Of a stretch of 23,335 nucleotides of DNA, positions 1-7,258 are shown piece after piece (within the stretch, counting starts at the first letter, position 1; the number at the start of each line of letters is the position of its first letter). Where the stretch lies: the NCBI GenBank assembly GCA_050732575.1, contig JBOHRF010000057.1, forward strand, positions 1 to 23,335, read 5' to 3'. Both the position numbers and the translations under genes were made by a program. The stretch is from JBBDWZ01 sp050732575 (GTDB taxonomy: Bacteria; Gemmatimonadota; Gemmatimonadetes; Longimicrobiales; RSA9). The notes below the pieces were generated by a model that made no database searches, was not told the origin of the DNA, and saw only the letters and a program-made list of their open reading frames with translations.

Positions 1-34
1 AGCTCCAGCTCCGGACATTACCCATTTGAAGTAG

Positions 35-580
35 CGAGGAGCCCAACATGTTCATGAGCATCAGCGTTGCGATCGAGATCAATATGTAGAAGCCCTTTTC
101 CAAGGCTCGGCGTATGACCGCGTGTGCGATGGCGCTTCGGATCTGTTCGATTACAATGAGAGTTCGATCATGCACTACGACGACACCATAAATGGAGTTG
201 CTCGATTCCTTTCGCTGCGTGGACGTGCATCTGAAATGGGCCAGCGCGATTCTCTCGCAACTACGGACGTGTGGACGATCAATCAGATGTACCCCTATCT
301 GTTCGCCGTCAGCGTCGGCGGTCCATACCTGATCACAGAACCCGGGGATTACACGTGGAATGCAGTGGCTATAGGCGGGAACGGAACCTACACGAACTAT
401 ACGTGGGAAATCGCGCTTGATGACGCTCAGACAGTATGGTACGCTGCGGGGACGGGCCAATCGCATACGCGGACTCTGAGTGGCCCGGGTGTAGATCGAT
501 TCTATCTCAGGGTGCGCGTTTCCTCTGATGGTCGCACAACAACTTCTGTGCCCTACGCCGTGACTAATGCAATGGAATGA
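35..580 (+). pseudogene. 3' end of an astacin-type (M12A) zinc metalloprotease with a C-terminal Ig-like domain; disrupted or badly sequenced at its 5' edge
   Basis: The open frame reads HEHQRCDRDQYV at bases 53-88, the astacin segment with the third zinc histidine. It continues to SIMHY (the Met-turn, about 164-178) and GQRDSLATTDVWTINQMYPY, the end of an astacin catalytic domain. About 90 further residues, rich in Gly, Thr and Tyr, look like a PKD/Ig-like domain. Upstream the frame breaks. A histidine codon at 23 has the correct 30-base distance to the histidine at 53, as in HExxHxxGxxH. Between them, however, lie a TAG stop at 32, Leu in place of the catalytic Glu, and Arg in place of the second His. 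No frame restores HExxH. It is either a decayed gene or a sequence with errors near a contig end. The GTG at 122 lies inside the domain and is not a real start. The protease would be secreted; its signal peptide is outside the window. Confidence 0.72.
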
Positions 581-688
581 AGGAACACCGGCAGACGATA
601 TCGTGAGCGGATTGCGAGTTGCCCAAATGTCCATGGGCAGGGTGAATGGACAGCGAAGGCGTTGTGGCAAATTGAAGGAACGTTCACT

Positions 689-700
689 TGTACATGTACA
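689..700. promoter_or_regulatory. Perfect 12-bp palindrome, possible operator
   Basis: TGTACATGTACA is its own reverse complement. It is flanked by near-symmetric GTTCAC and GTGGAC, which extends the dyad imperfectly. It lies in the spacer between the astacin remnant and the convergent hydrolase gene, away from either start, so an operator role is only a possibility. A structural or terminator-associated role is equally likely. Confidence 0.35.
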
Positions 701-727
701 GTGGACGGAGCGCGCGCAGCATGAAGA

Positions 728-759
728 GGGCCGGGTCGCTTTTACTGGCAACCCGGCCC
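728..759. terminator. Hairpin between convergent genes, possible bidirectional terminator
   Basis: A perfect 9-bp stem, GGGCCGGGT (728-736) with ACCCGGCCC (751-759), closes a 14-base loop. It lies between the end of the + strand astacin remnant (580) and the end of the - strand hydrolase (825), where transcripts from both sides should stop. There is no clear T-run on either side, so it is not a textbook intrinsic terminator. Confidence 0.4.
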
Positions 760-790
760 CGGTACATCCACCACTTTCACCGCCACCGTC

Positions 791-808
791 CACGTTCACG
801 TGAACGTG
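791..808. promoter_or_regulatory. Perfect 18-bp palindrome followed by related ACGT-type repeats
   Basis: CACGTTCACGTGAACGTG is exactly self-complementary. It continues into GAACGTACACGTCCGTTC, so the same short words recur over about 35 bases. It sits 17-34 bases beyond the stop codon of the - strand hydrolase. It could be an inverted-repeat binding site, a cruciform-prone sequence or part of a 3' processing signal. Nothing in the sequence decides between these. Confidence 0.4.
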
Positions 809-824
809 AACGTACACGTCCGTT

Positions 825-1580
825 CTAATCTGTTACCCACTCCAACCCCATGCGCGCGATCTCGGGCGGCACGGTGTGCGGCCCATCGAACTCCTCATAG
901 CGCACGGTATAACCATCCTTCTTGAGAGTCGGCACGATGCGCTGGCTGGTCGTTGCAATGGGCAGGATGTTGTCACGCGTGCCATGCGAGACGAAGATGC
1001 GCGGCTTGCCTACGCGGGTGGGTGGCACCATGAAGCCGGGAGAAAAGGCCAGCACGTGTGTGAACAGGTCGCCGTTGGCCAGTCCCAGGGTCAGGCCGTA
1101 CGATGCGCCATCGGAGAAGCCGCCGATGGCAATGTGTTGGGCGCTGATGGCATTGTGCGCAAACGTGTGTTCGAGCGCGCGCTGCAGAAAGGTCACGTCG
1201 GGGCCCAGCGGACCGCGCAGCACATCCCAGGTGATATCGCGGGAATCGATGGCCAGCATGATGACGCCCAGTTCGTCCAGCAGATTCGTGAGCCGCCGGA
1301 AGTTGGCGGCCCGTCCCGTGGCGCCGTGCAGCATGACGGCCAGTGGTGCGGTCTCAGCGGCTGCAGCGCGTGCCGGCACGTAGACAAAGCCATCCCGTGT
1401 AGAATCCAGGCCGAGTGCATGTTCGCCGGCCGGCCATTTCCCCTGCGGCTTGCCCGGTCGCGCACTCAGCCGGCCTTTCCCGGTCTGCTCGGCATACGCA
1501 CCCCGAAACCAGCCCGCGCCAGCCACCGCGGCCACGCCCAGCCGCAGCACAGCGCGGCGAGTCCAAGCATCACCGTGCAT
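825..1580 (-). CDS. Tat-exported alpha/beta hydrolase (carboxylesterase / dienelactone-hydrolase-like)
   Basis: 251 residues if started at the ATG at 1580, which follows AAAGGAGAAC. An in-frame start 36 bases upstream adds residues ahead of the signal peptide and is less likely. The N-terminus has a twin-arginine stretch (TRRAVLRLG, about 7-15), a hydrophobic alanine-rich segment and a cleavage-like site near AYA-E, so export by Tat or Sec is expected. Catalytic features are in order: oxyanion-hole HGATG (85-89), nucleophile elbow GFSDG with Ser156, Asp203 in GTRDN, and His235 in GPHTVP. This is the layout of small phospholipase/carboxylesterase, dienelactone hydrolase and polyester-depolymerase-like esterases. 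The substrate cannot be read from the sequence. The gene is divergent from the large propeller gene, with a repeat-rich 351-bp spacer between their starts. Confidence 0.85.
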   Translation of the reverse strand: MHGDAWTRRAVLRLGVAAVAGAGWFRGAYAEQTGKGRLSARPGKPQGKWPAGEHALGLDSTRDGFVYVPARAAAAETAPLAVMLHGATGRAANFRRLTNLLDELGVIMLAIDSRDITWDVLRGPLGPDVTFLQRALEHTFAHNAISAQHIAIGGFSDGASYGLTLGLANGDLFTHVLAFSPGFMVPPTRVGKPRIFVSHGTRDNILPIATTSQRIVPTLKKDGYTVRYEEFDGPHTVPPEIARMGLEWVTD

Positions 1581-1683
1581 GTTCTCCTTTCGCGAGTATT
1601 CCCCAAGATCGGGCATCCGCGCGCGCCGCGATCCGGTACTGGGGCCAAGAGTAGAAAAAAGCGATTGAATGGACGTTAAAGGC

Positions 1684-1838
1684 CCCCGCTCCCGCCCGCT
1701 CCCGCTCCCGCTATGCGCTCCCGCTCCCGAAGAGAACGAATTCGGGAGCAGGAGCAGGAGCGGGAGCGGGAGCGGTAGTCGGGAGCAGGAGCAGGAGCAG
1801 GAGCAGGAGCGGGAGCCGGAGCGACTCGTCAGGAGCAG
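1684..1838. repeat. GCTCCC/GGGAGC short-unit array forming an inverted repeat
   Basis: The left side is built of GCTCCC-type words (about 1687-1730) and the right side of GGAGCA and GGAGCG words (about 1743-1838). The strands pair in nested order. CCGCTCCCGCTCCCGCT (1696-1712) is the exact complement of 1759-1775. Inside it, 1717-1731 pairs with 1741-1755 with one mismatch around a 9-base loop. The result is an 80-base hairpin with a long tail of further GGAGCA units. It lies in the divergent promoter region between the hydrolase and the propeller gene, so termination is not the obvious role. Translated frames across it are low-complexity Arg/Ser/Gly/Pro and are not credible genes. Confidence 0.8.
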
Positions 1839-1845
1839 GAGCGCC

Positions 1846-1866
1846 AGGGCAACAGTTGGTTGCCCT
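1846..1866 (+). promoter_or_regulatory. Short hairpin in the presumed leader of the propeller gene
   Basis: AGGGCAAC (1846-1853) and GTTGCCCT (1859-1866) form a perfect 8-bp stem with a 5-base loop, about 65-90 bases upstream of the start codon. No T-run follows. It may be a leader structure or a protein-binding dyad. Confidence 0.35.
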
Positions 1867-1931
1867 AACGCCGCCCGCCCTTAGGTTGTCGTCTGCAGAG
1901 CCAGGGCCGCCCCCGGCCCGGCTGTATTCCG

Positions 1932-4900
1932 GTGAACTCAAACCCCAGGACGACCGTGCATTGCATCCGCACTACCACCGCATCGGTGGCCGTCGTGGTA
2001 TCTCTCATCGTGCCGGGACTGGCGCGCGCGCAATCGACCAGCAGCCTGGTGGCCGGCCAGCCGGACTCGGCGCTCCTTTCCGGTCTGCGCTTCCGCGGCA
2101 TCGGGCCGGCCGTGATGAGCGGTCGTATCTCGGATATTGCCGTGCCTTCTGCAGTACGGCCGGGCGAGCGGCTCGGCAAAACGATCTACATCGCGACCGC
2201 GGCTGGCGGCGTCTGGAAGACCACCAACGCGGGCGTGACCTGGACGCCCATTTTCGATGGGCACAAAGTCTCGTCGATCGGTGCGGTGGCGGTCGCTCCT
2301 TCCAACGCCAACATCCTGTACGTGGGCACAGGCGAATCCAACAATCTGCGCAGCTCGTCCTGGGGCGAGGGGATGTATAAGTCGACCGATGCGGGGCGCA
2401 CCTGGAGCTTCATGGGTCTGCGCAACTCGCAACACATCGCGCGCATCATCGTGCATCCCACCAATCCGGACGTGGTCTACGTAGCCGCCATGGGTCCGCT
2501 CTGGGCCGGCGGTGGCGAGCGCGGCCTGTACAAGAGCACGGATGGCGGGCGCTCGTGGACCAACACCAAGTCACTGGGTCAGTACACCGGTTTTACGGAT
2601 GTCGCTTTCGATCCCAACAATCCGAGCATTCTGTATGCTGCGTCCATGCAGCGCGATCGGCGCGCCTACAGCTTCGTGGCCGGTGGCCCGGAAAGCGGCA
2701 TCTGGAAGAGCACGGATGCAGGCTCGAGCTGGACGCAATTGACGCAGGGCTTGCCAGCGGGTGACAAGGGTCGCATTGGCGTGTCGGTGAGCCGCTCCAA
2801 TTCGAACACCATCTACGCAACCATTAGCGCAACAGACGGCGGCATCTTCCGCAGTGACGATGCCGGTGCGACCTGGCGCCGAACCAGCCAGCTGCAGTCC
2901 ATCCCCTGGTTCTTCGGTCAGATCCGCGTCGATCCGCTCAATCCGGAGCGCATCTATCACCTGGGCCAGTCGCTCAATGTCTCCGACGATGGTGGTGCCA
3001 ACTTCCGCACGATTGCGGGCAACACGCACGCCGACCATCACGCCATGTGGATCGATCCCAATGATTCCGATCACATCTTGATTGGCAACGATGGCGGTTT
3101 TTACAGCTCGCACGACCGCGGCGCCAGCTGGGACTTCGCGCTGAACCTGCCGGTTTCCACGTTTTATGCCATTGCCATCGACATGCGTGACCCGTACTGG
3201 GTATACGGCGGATTGCAGGACAACGGCACCTGGGGTGCGCCCACCGGCACGCGCGATCGTGATGGCATTGGCAGTGAAGAATGGGTTCGTACGGGAGGTG
3301 GCGATGGCTTCTACCCGGCGGTCGATCCGACTGACCACAATGTGGTTTATGCGGAATCGCAGCAAGGCAACCTGACCCGTTTCGATTTCGCTACGCGTGA
3401 GAGCAAGCCCATCCGGCCCCAGCAGAGGCCAGGCGATGCGCCGCTGCGCTACAACTGGAGCGCGCCGCTGTTCATCTCGCCGCACGACCATCGCACGCTC
3501 TACTTCGCGGCCAATGTATTGTTCAGGAGCGCCAACCGCGGTGACACGTGGGAACGGGTCAGTCAGGATCTGACGCGCAACCTGAATCGTGACAACCTGC
3601 CTATCATGGGCCTGACCGGTCCGGGCGGATTCGGCCGGCACGATGGCACTGCCGATTTCGGCAACCTGACGACCATCGATGAATCCAGAATGCGGCGCGG
3701 CCTGCTCTATACCGGATCCGATGATGGCGTGGTCGGCGTTTCTCGTGATGGTGGCGCCAACTGGACCAAGATCGAGCGCTTTACGGGTGTGCCCGACATG
3801 ACCTATGTGAGCCGCGTAGTCGCATCACAGCACAATGAAGCCACAGTGTACGCCACGTTCGATGGACATCGCAGCAACGACTTCAAGGCCTACGTGCTGA
3901 AGAGCACGGACTTCGGCCGCAGCTGGAGCAACATTGCGGGCAATTTGCCGGATGGCTCGGTCTACGTGATCCGCGAGCACCATCGCGATCCCAACCTGCT
4001 GGTGGTGGGTGCGGAGTATGGCGTGTTCGTAACGGTCAACGGTGGTCGCACCTGGGCCCAGCTCAAGGAAGGCATTGCGCCTGCGCCCATCCACGATTTG
4101 ATCATTCACCCGCGCGCCAATGACATCATCGCCGGCACACACGGCCGCGGCATCTTTGTGCTGGACGATATTGGTGCACTCGAGAATCTGGGCGCCGGTG
4201 GCACGCGCATCGCCCGCACGCGTCCGGCTACCATCTTCAACCTGGGCGCCGGTTTCGATTTGCCGGGCAGTCGCAATTACGCCGCTAACAATCCGCGCAA
4301 CGGCGCCGCCATCACGTATTACCTGGCGGCCACTGCGGCGGCTGGTTCCGTGTTGAGCATTTCCGATGCACAGGGCAAAGTAGTGCGCGAACTGCCCGCG
4401 TCCGTGGGCGCCGGCATTCAGCGCGTATACTGGGACCTGCGCTTCGCCTCGCCCACGGCAACACCGCAACCCGATGCACCGCGCCCGCCGGCCGGTGATG
4501 AACCACCGCCCCAATTCCAAGCGCCCGGTGGCGGCCCGTACGTGAATCCAGGCACCTACACGATTCAGCTCAAGGCGCCCGGTGGAAATGCCGTGGCCCA
4601 GGGCACGCTGGAAGTTCGCCGCGATCCCGCGGTGCGCCTGGCGGAAGCCGAATGGCGCGAGTTGTACACGGAACGCGCGCGCGCGTATGACCTGCAGGTG
4701 CGCGGCAACCGACTGGTCTCGCAACTCAATGACGCCAAGCGCCGCATCACGACCGCAACCCAGGGCAAGGATGCCAATGCCCCCGCGGTGCAACAGATCC
4801 GTCAGCTGGAGAGCCAGGTGGACAGCGCATTGAATCGACTGCGCGGCGCGCAGGCTGGTCGCGGCGGCCGTGGTGGTGGTGGTGGCGGTGGTGGCGGCGG

Positions 4901-5093
4901 TGGTGGTGGTGGCGCAGGGTTGCTCGGTCGCGTCAACGGTGTCAGCGGGCAGATTGGCACCAACCATTTCGTGCCCACCGCCGATCAGAAGCGCACATTG
5001 GCCGAAGTCACGCAGGATTTGCAGCGCGAAGAGCGCGATGGCAATGCGCTCCTTGCGCGCCTGCCCGACGCATTGCGAACCGTGCGACCCTGA
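1932..5093 (+). CDS. Secreted VPS10/sortilin-like Asp-box beta-propeller protein (BNR repeats) with FlgD-like and coiled C-terminal parts
   Basis: 1053 residues from the GTG at 1932. A second GTG at 1956, preceded by AGGA at better spacing, would remove eight residues and may be the true start. A Sec signal peptide ends near LARAQ. At least eleven Asp-box motifs of the S/T-x-D-x-G-x-T/S-W type (KSTDAGRTW, KSTDGGRSW, VSRDGGANW, KSTDFGRSW and others) lie between about residues 94 and 710. They mark one or two beta-propellers of the sortilin/BNR type. HGRGIFVLDD (about 738-747) is a phrase typical of this bacterial family. It is followed by a FlgD-like beta-domain (about 805-840, ending RVYWDLRF), a charged helical region (about 915-975) and a run of about 14 glycines. 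Many such proteins are annotated glycosyl hydrolase, but no catalytic activity is evident. A role in binding or in an exported complex is possible. Confidence 0.88.
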   Translation: MNSNPRTTVHCIRTTTASVAVVVSLIVPGLARAQSTSSLVAGQPDSALLSGLRFRGIGPAVMSGRISDIAVPSAVRPGERLGKTIYIATAAGGVWKTTNAGVTWTPIFDGHKVSSIGAVAVAPSNANILYVGTGESNNLRSSSWGEGMYKSTDAGRTWSFMGLRNSQHIARIIVHPTNPDVVYVAAMGPLWAGGGERGLYKSTDGGRSWTNTKSLGQYTGFTDVAFDPNNPSILYAASMQRDRRAYSFVAGGPESGIWKSTDAGSSWTQLTQGLPAGDKGRIGVSVSRSNSNTIYATISATDGGIFRSDDAGATWRRTSQLQSIPWFFGQIRVDPLNPERIYHLGQSLNVSDDGGANFRTIAGNTHADHHAMWIDPNDSDHILIGNDGGFYSSHDRGASWDFALNLPVSTFYAIAIDMRDPYWVYGGLQDNGTWGAPTGTRDRDGIGSEEWVRTGGGDGFYPAVDPTDHNVVYAESQQGNLTRFDFATRESKPIRPQQRPGDAPLRYNWSAPLFISPHDHRTLYFAANVLFRSANRGDTWERVSQDLTRNLNRDNLPIMGLTGPGGFGRHDGTADFGNLTTIDESRMRRGLLYTGSDDGVVGVSRDGGANWTKIERFTGVPDMTYVSRVVASQHNEATVYATFDGHRSNDFKAYVLKSTDFGRSWSNIAGNLPDGSVYVIREHHRDPNLLVVGAEYGVFVTVNGGRTWAQLKEGIAPAPIHDLIIHPRANDIIAGTHGRGIFVLDDIGALENLGAGGTRIARTRPATIFNLGAGFDLPGSRNYAANNPRNGAAITYYLAATAAAGSVLSISDAQGKVVRELPASVGAGIQRVYWDLRFASPTATPQPDAPRPPAGDEPPPQFQAPGGGPYVNPGTYTIQLKAPGGNAVAQGTLEVRRDPAVRLAEAEWRELYTERARAYDLQVRGNRLVSQLNDAKRRITTATQGKDANAPAVQQIRQLESQVDSALNRLRGAQAGRGGRGGGGGGGGGGGGGGAGLLGRVNGVSGQIGTNHFVPTADQKRTLAEVTQDLQREERDGNALLARLPDALRTVRP
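4863..4917 (+). repeat. GGT/GGC triplet run encoding poly-glycine
   Basis: Inside the propeller gene, a run of Gly codons (GGT and GGC mixed, preceded by GRGGRG) forms a flexible linker between the helical region and the final 75 or so residues. Triplet slippage would change linker length without shifting the frame. Confidence 0.8.
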
Positions 5094-5097
5094 ACGG

Positions 5098-5232
5098 CGT
5101 GACGGGCGTGACGGGCGTGACGGGCGTGACGGAAGTGTCGGGCGTGTCGGGCGTGTCGGGCGTGTCGGGCGTGTCGGGCGTGTCGGGCGTGTCGGGCGTG
5201 TCGGGCGTGTCGGGCGTGTCGGGCGTGTCGGG
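5098..5232. repeat. Left array: 15 tandem 9-bp units (CGTGACGGG then CGTGTCGGG)
   Basis: Starting 5 bases after the propeller stop codon, there are four CGTGACGGG-type units, one transitional unit, and ten CGTGTCGGG units, 135 bases in all. Units 2-15 sit in the inverted orientation to the array at 5310-5444. Long open frames across the array translate to Gly-Arg-Val repeats on this strand and Thr-Pro-Asp repeats on the other. They have no start context and are artefacts of the 9-base period. Confidence 0.93.
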
Positions 5233-5309
5233 GAAAGGAATGTGATGAATCGAGCGGGAAAATGAAAGTGTTGCGCGAACCGCTCGCATCTTTTCCATCA
5301 GCTTCCGTT
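5233..5309. repeat. Central segment of the inverted-array structure, with its own stem
   Basis: The 77 bases between the arrays continue the fold. GAA then GGAA (5233-5240) can pair with TTCC then TTC (5303-5309). TGATG (5243-5247) pairs with CATCA (5296-5300). CGAGCGG (5251-5257) pairs exactly with CCGCTCG (5280-5286). The apical loop is 5258-5279. Confidence 0.6.
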
Positions 5310-5444
5310 CCCGTTACGCCCGTTACGCCCGTTACGCCCGTTACGCCCGTTACGCCCGTTACGCCCGTTACGCGCGTTACGCCCGTTACGCCCGTTACGC
5401 CCGTTATGCCCGTTACGCCCGTTACGCCCGACACGCCCGACGCG
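5310..5444. repeat. Right array: 15 tandem 9-bp units (CCCGTTACG) in inverted orientation
   Basis: Twelve perfect or single-variant CCCGTTACG units are followed by another CCCGTTACG, CCCGACACG and CCCGACGCG, 135 bases ending 14 bases before the permease start. The reverse complement CGTAACGGG matches left-array units except at the two central bases. As RNA, one of these differences is a G-U pair. CCCGACACG is the exact complement of the common left unit CGTGTCGGG. Confidence 0.93.
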
Positions 5445-5458
5445 CCCAACGTCAGATC

Positions 5459-7249
5459 ATGGTAAGCTCAGCGCTCCGTCCAACACTCCTTGGTGGGTGC
5501 ACGGTTGCGGTCAGTGCTGCGGCCTGTGCGTTGTTTCAGCTGACTCCGCTGGGCGTCGAGCCCGTGCTGCGCGCACAAGCGGTCGTCGATGCCGGCTGGC
5601 TCGAGGCGCCCACTTCCGCGTTCCGATCCGCTACGCAGGTGCAGGGTGAATCCATCCGCACGTTGAGTGCGATTCTGCTGCTCATCGCAATCGTAGCCGC
5701 AATTGTGCCTGCCATCTCGTTCTGTACGCTGGTGCTCACGCGCTACACACAACGCAAAACGGAGTTGGCCACGCGCGCGGCACTGGGCGCCGCACCTCGG
5801 ACGTTGCTGCACGAGCTCATTGCACCCGTGTTGCGGCTGGTGTGGCTGAGTACTCTTGCCGGTCTTGCCGTGGGCAGTGTCCTGATCAGCGCCGCCGTGC
5901 TCGGTTGGCAAGGTCCGGTATCGCGCGGGCTGGCACACGCACTGGTCGCCGGTTTGGGGGGCGGACTCGCTTGTGCTTTGCTGTTGCTGCTAGCCAGCGG
6001 CGTGACCTTGTGGCTGTTCGTGTTGCGCGGCTCGCTGGCCGATGCGCTGCGCGCGGGTGAGCGCGCCACCGCTTCACTGGGTGAAACGCGCGTGCGTGAA
6101 GCGCTCACCGTGCTGCAGATCGGTGCATCGGTGGTGCTGCTGGCCATTGCCTTGGTGCTGGCGCGCGAGAGTCCCATAAAGCGTACGACGGCCACCAACA
6201 CGACCTCTGCGAGTGCCCGCTCCGATTCGCTGCTGGTGACGGCCGGCGTTCTGTCACTTCCACCGGCTGCGAGCCGTGTCCGCCGCGCCCAACGCCTGGA
6301 GCAGGTGTTGCGCATGGCGCATGCACAACCCGGTGTTCATTCGGAGAGCATTGCCAGCGCCGGCGCACTGGTCGGTATTGGTTTGAACGACCGGCTCTAC
6401 ACGGAATGCGATAATTGCATGTACAGCCTGGGTCCCATGCCCATCGCGTTGATTGTAGTGCCCATGCACAGTGTTGGGCCCCAATACTTCACGCTGCTGG
6501 GCGCGCGCTTGCTGCGCGGTCGCGACTTCATGGCCGGCGATCGCATGCAAGCGCAACCGGTCGTGATCGTGAATGATGCCTTCGTGCGTCGCATGTTCGG
6601 TCCCGGTGGCAGCGGTCTGGGTCGCGTCGTGAGGTTGCAAACCGGATTCGGCCAGGCGCACCACATCATTGGCGTAGTCGCGGACGCGCCCGGTCAGGCA
6701 CCCGGCGCGCCACCCGCAAACCGGCCCGCCATCTATTTCTCTGCCTTGCAGCACCCGCCGTTGGCTTTCGACCTGCTGCGTCAGATGCCGGTGCGCGCGG
6801 ACCCCGCTCCGGTACCCGATGGCCAGCTGAAGTGGGGCGTGTCGGCTCTGCTGCGCGATGTACGCGCCGCCGCGCGCACGCCCTTGCTCCTGGCCGCCTA
6901 CGCATTGCGCGTTCTGGCCGTGTTGTGCGTTCTGCTGGGAGCGTTCGGCCTGCACGCAACGACCAGCACGTTGTTGCAGGGACGCCGCCGCGACCTGGCT
7001 ATCCGTGTAGCCCTGGGCTGCACCGCTACCGGCCTGCGCCGTCACGTGGCTGGCTATGCTTTGCGACTTGCGGGCGTGGGCTTGCTATTGGGTGCGATGG
7101 GTGCACTCGCGGCCCAGCGCATCCTGGAAACCACATTGCCGCACGCGCGCATTGATGCACGTGCCTGGATGCTGCTGGCCGTTCTGCTCACACTCGCCGC
7201 GCTGACCGGTGCGGTCGGGCCCACGTGGAAGGCCGCAAGCGTTCGCTAA
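5459..7249 (+). CDS. Orphan MacB/FtsX-type ABC transporter permease, shortened ADOP-like
   Basis: 596 residues from the ATG at 5459; no convincing ribosome site precedes it. Membrane segments are visible near 10-28, 69-93, 126-148, 163-190, 219-236, 480-503, 534-552 and 570-590. Two cytoplasmic FtsX signatures occur, QRKTELATRAALGAAPRTLL (about 98-117) and RRRDLAIRVALGCTATGLRR (about 513-532). A MacB-type extracytoplasmic domain lies between them (about 250-465, including LLGARLLRGRDF and VVIVNDAFVRRMFGPG). This is the arrangement of the duplicated orphan permeases common in Acidobacteria and Gemmatimonadota, which are normally near 800 residues. Here the first extracytoplasmic domain is almost absent, only about 40 residues. 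No ATPase gene is adjacent, so any ATPase partner is encoded elsewhere. The substrate is unknown. The stop lies 9 bases from the end of the convergent metalloprotease gene. Confidence 0.83.
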   Translation: MVSSALRPTLLGGCTVAVSAAACALFQLTPLGVEPVLRAQAVVDAGWLEAPTSAFRSATQVQGESIRTLSAILLLIAIVAAIVPAISFCTLVLTRYTQRKTELATRAALGAAPRTLLHELIAPVLRLVWLSTLAGLAVGSVLISAAVLGWQGPVSRGLAHALVAGLGGGLACALLLLLASGVTLWLFVLRGSLADALRAGERATASLGETRVREALTVLQIGASVVLLAIALVLARESPIKRTTATNTTSASARSDSLLVTAGVLSLPPAASRVRRAQRLEQVLRMAHAQPGVHSESIASAGALVGIGLNDRLYTECDNCMYSLGPMPIALIVVPMHSVGPQYFTLLGARLLRGRDFMAGDRMQAQPVVIVNDAFVRRMFGPGGSGLGRVVRLQTGFGQAHHIIGVVADAPGQAPGAPPANRPAIYFSALQHPPLAFDLLRQMPVRADPAPVPDGQLKWGVSALLRDVRAAARTPLLLAAYALRVLAVLCVLLGAFGLHATTSTLLQGRRRDLAIRVALGCTATGLRRHVAGYALRLAGVGLLLGAMGALAAQRILETTLPHARIDARAWMLLAVLLTLAALTGAVGPTWKAASVR

Positions 7250-7258
7250 CGCGTCACG

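Noticed and set aside
567..803. Small gene after the astacin remnant
   Set aside because: It has no ribosome site, overlaps the preceding stop and runs through the palindromes. Its composition is not protein-like.
2571..3641. Long open frame on the - strand inside the propeller gene (also 3825-4967 and 21766-22914 in other genes)
   Set aside because: Each is antisense to a well-supported gene, has no recognisable domain and is expected from high-GC codon bias.
1932..5093. Glycosyl hydrolase or sialidase function for the propeller protein
   Set aside because: Asp-boxes mark the fold only. No sialidase arginine triad or other catalytic pattern could be identified.
5098..5444. CRISPR array
   Set aside because: The period is 9 bases with no unique spacers and no cas genes nearby, so the arrays are tandem short-unit repeats.
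5008..5465. Repeat proteins such as Thr-Pro-Asp or Val-Gly-Arg polymers on either strand
   Set aside because: They are translations of the 9-bp arrays, which stay open in several frames because the period is a multiple of three. No start sites or domain content support them.
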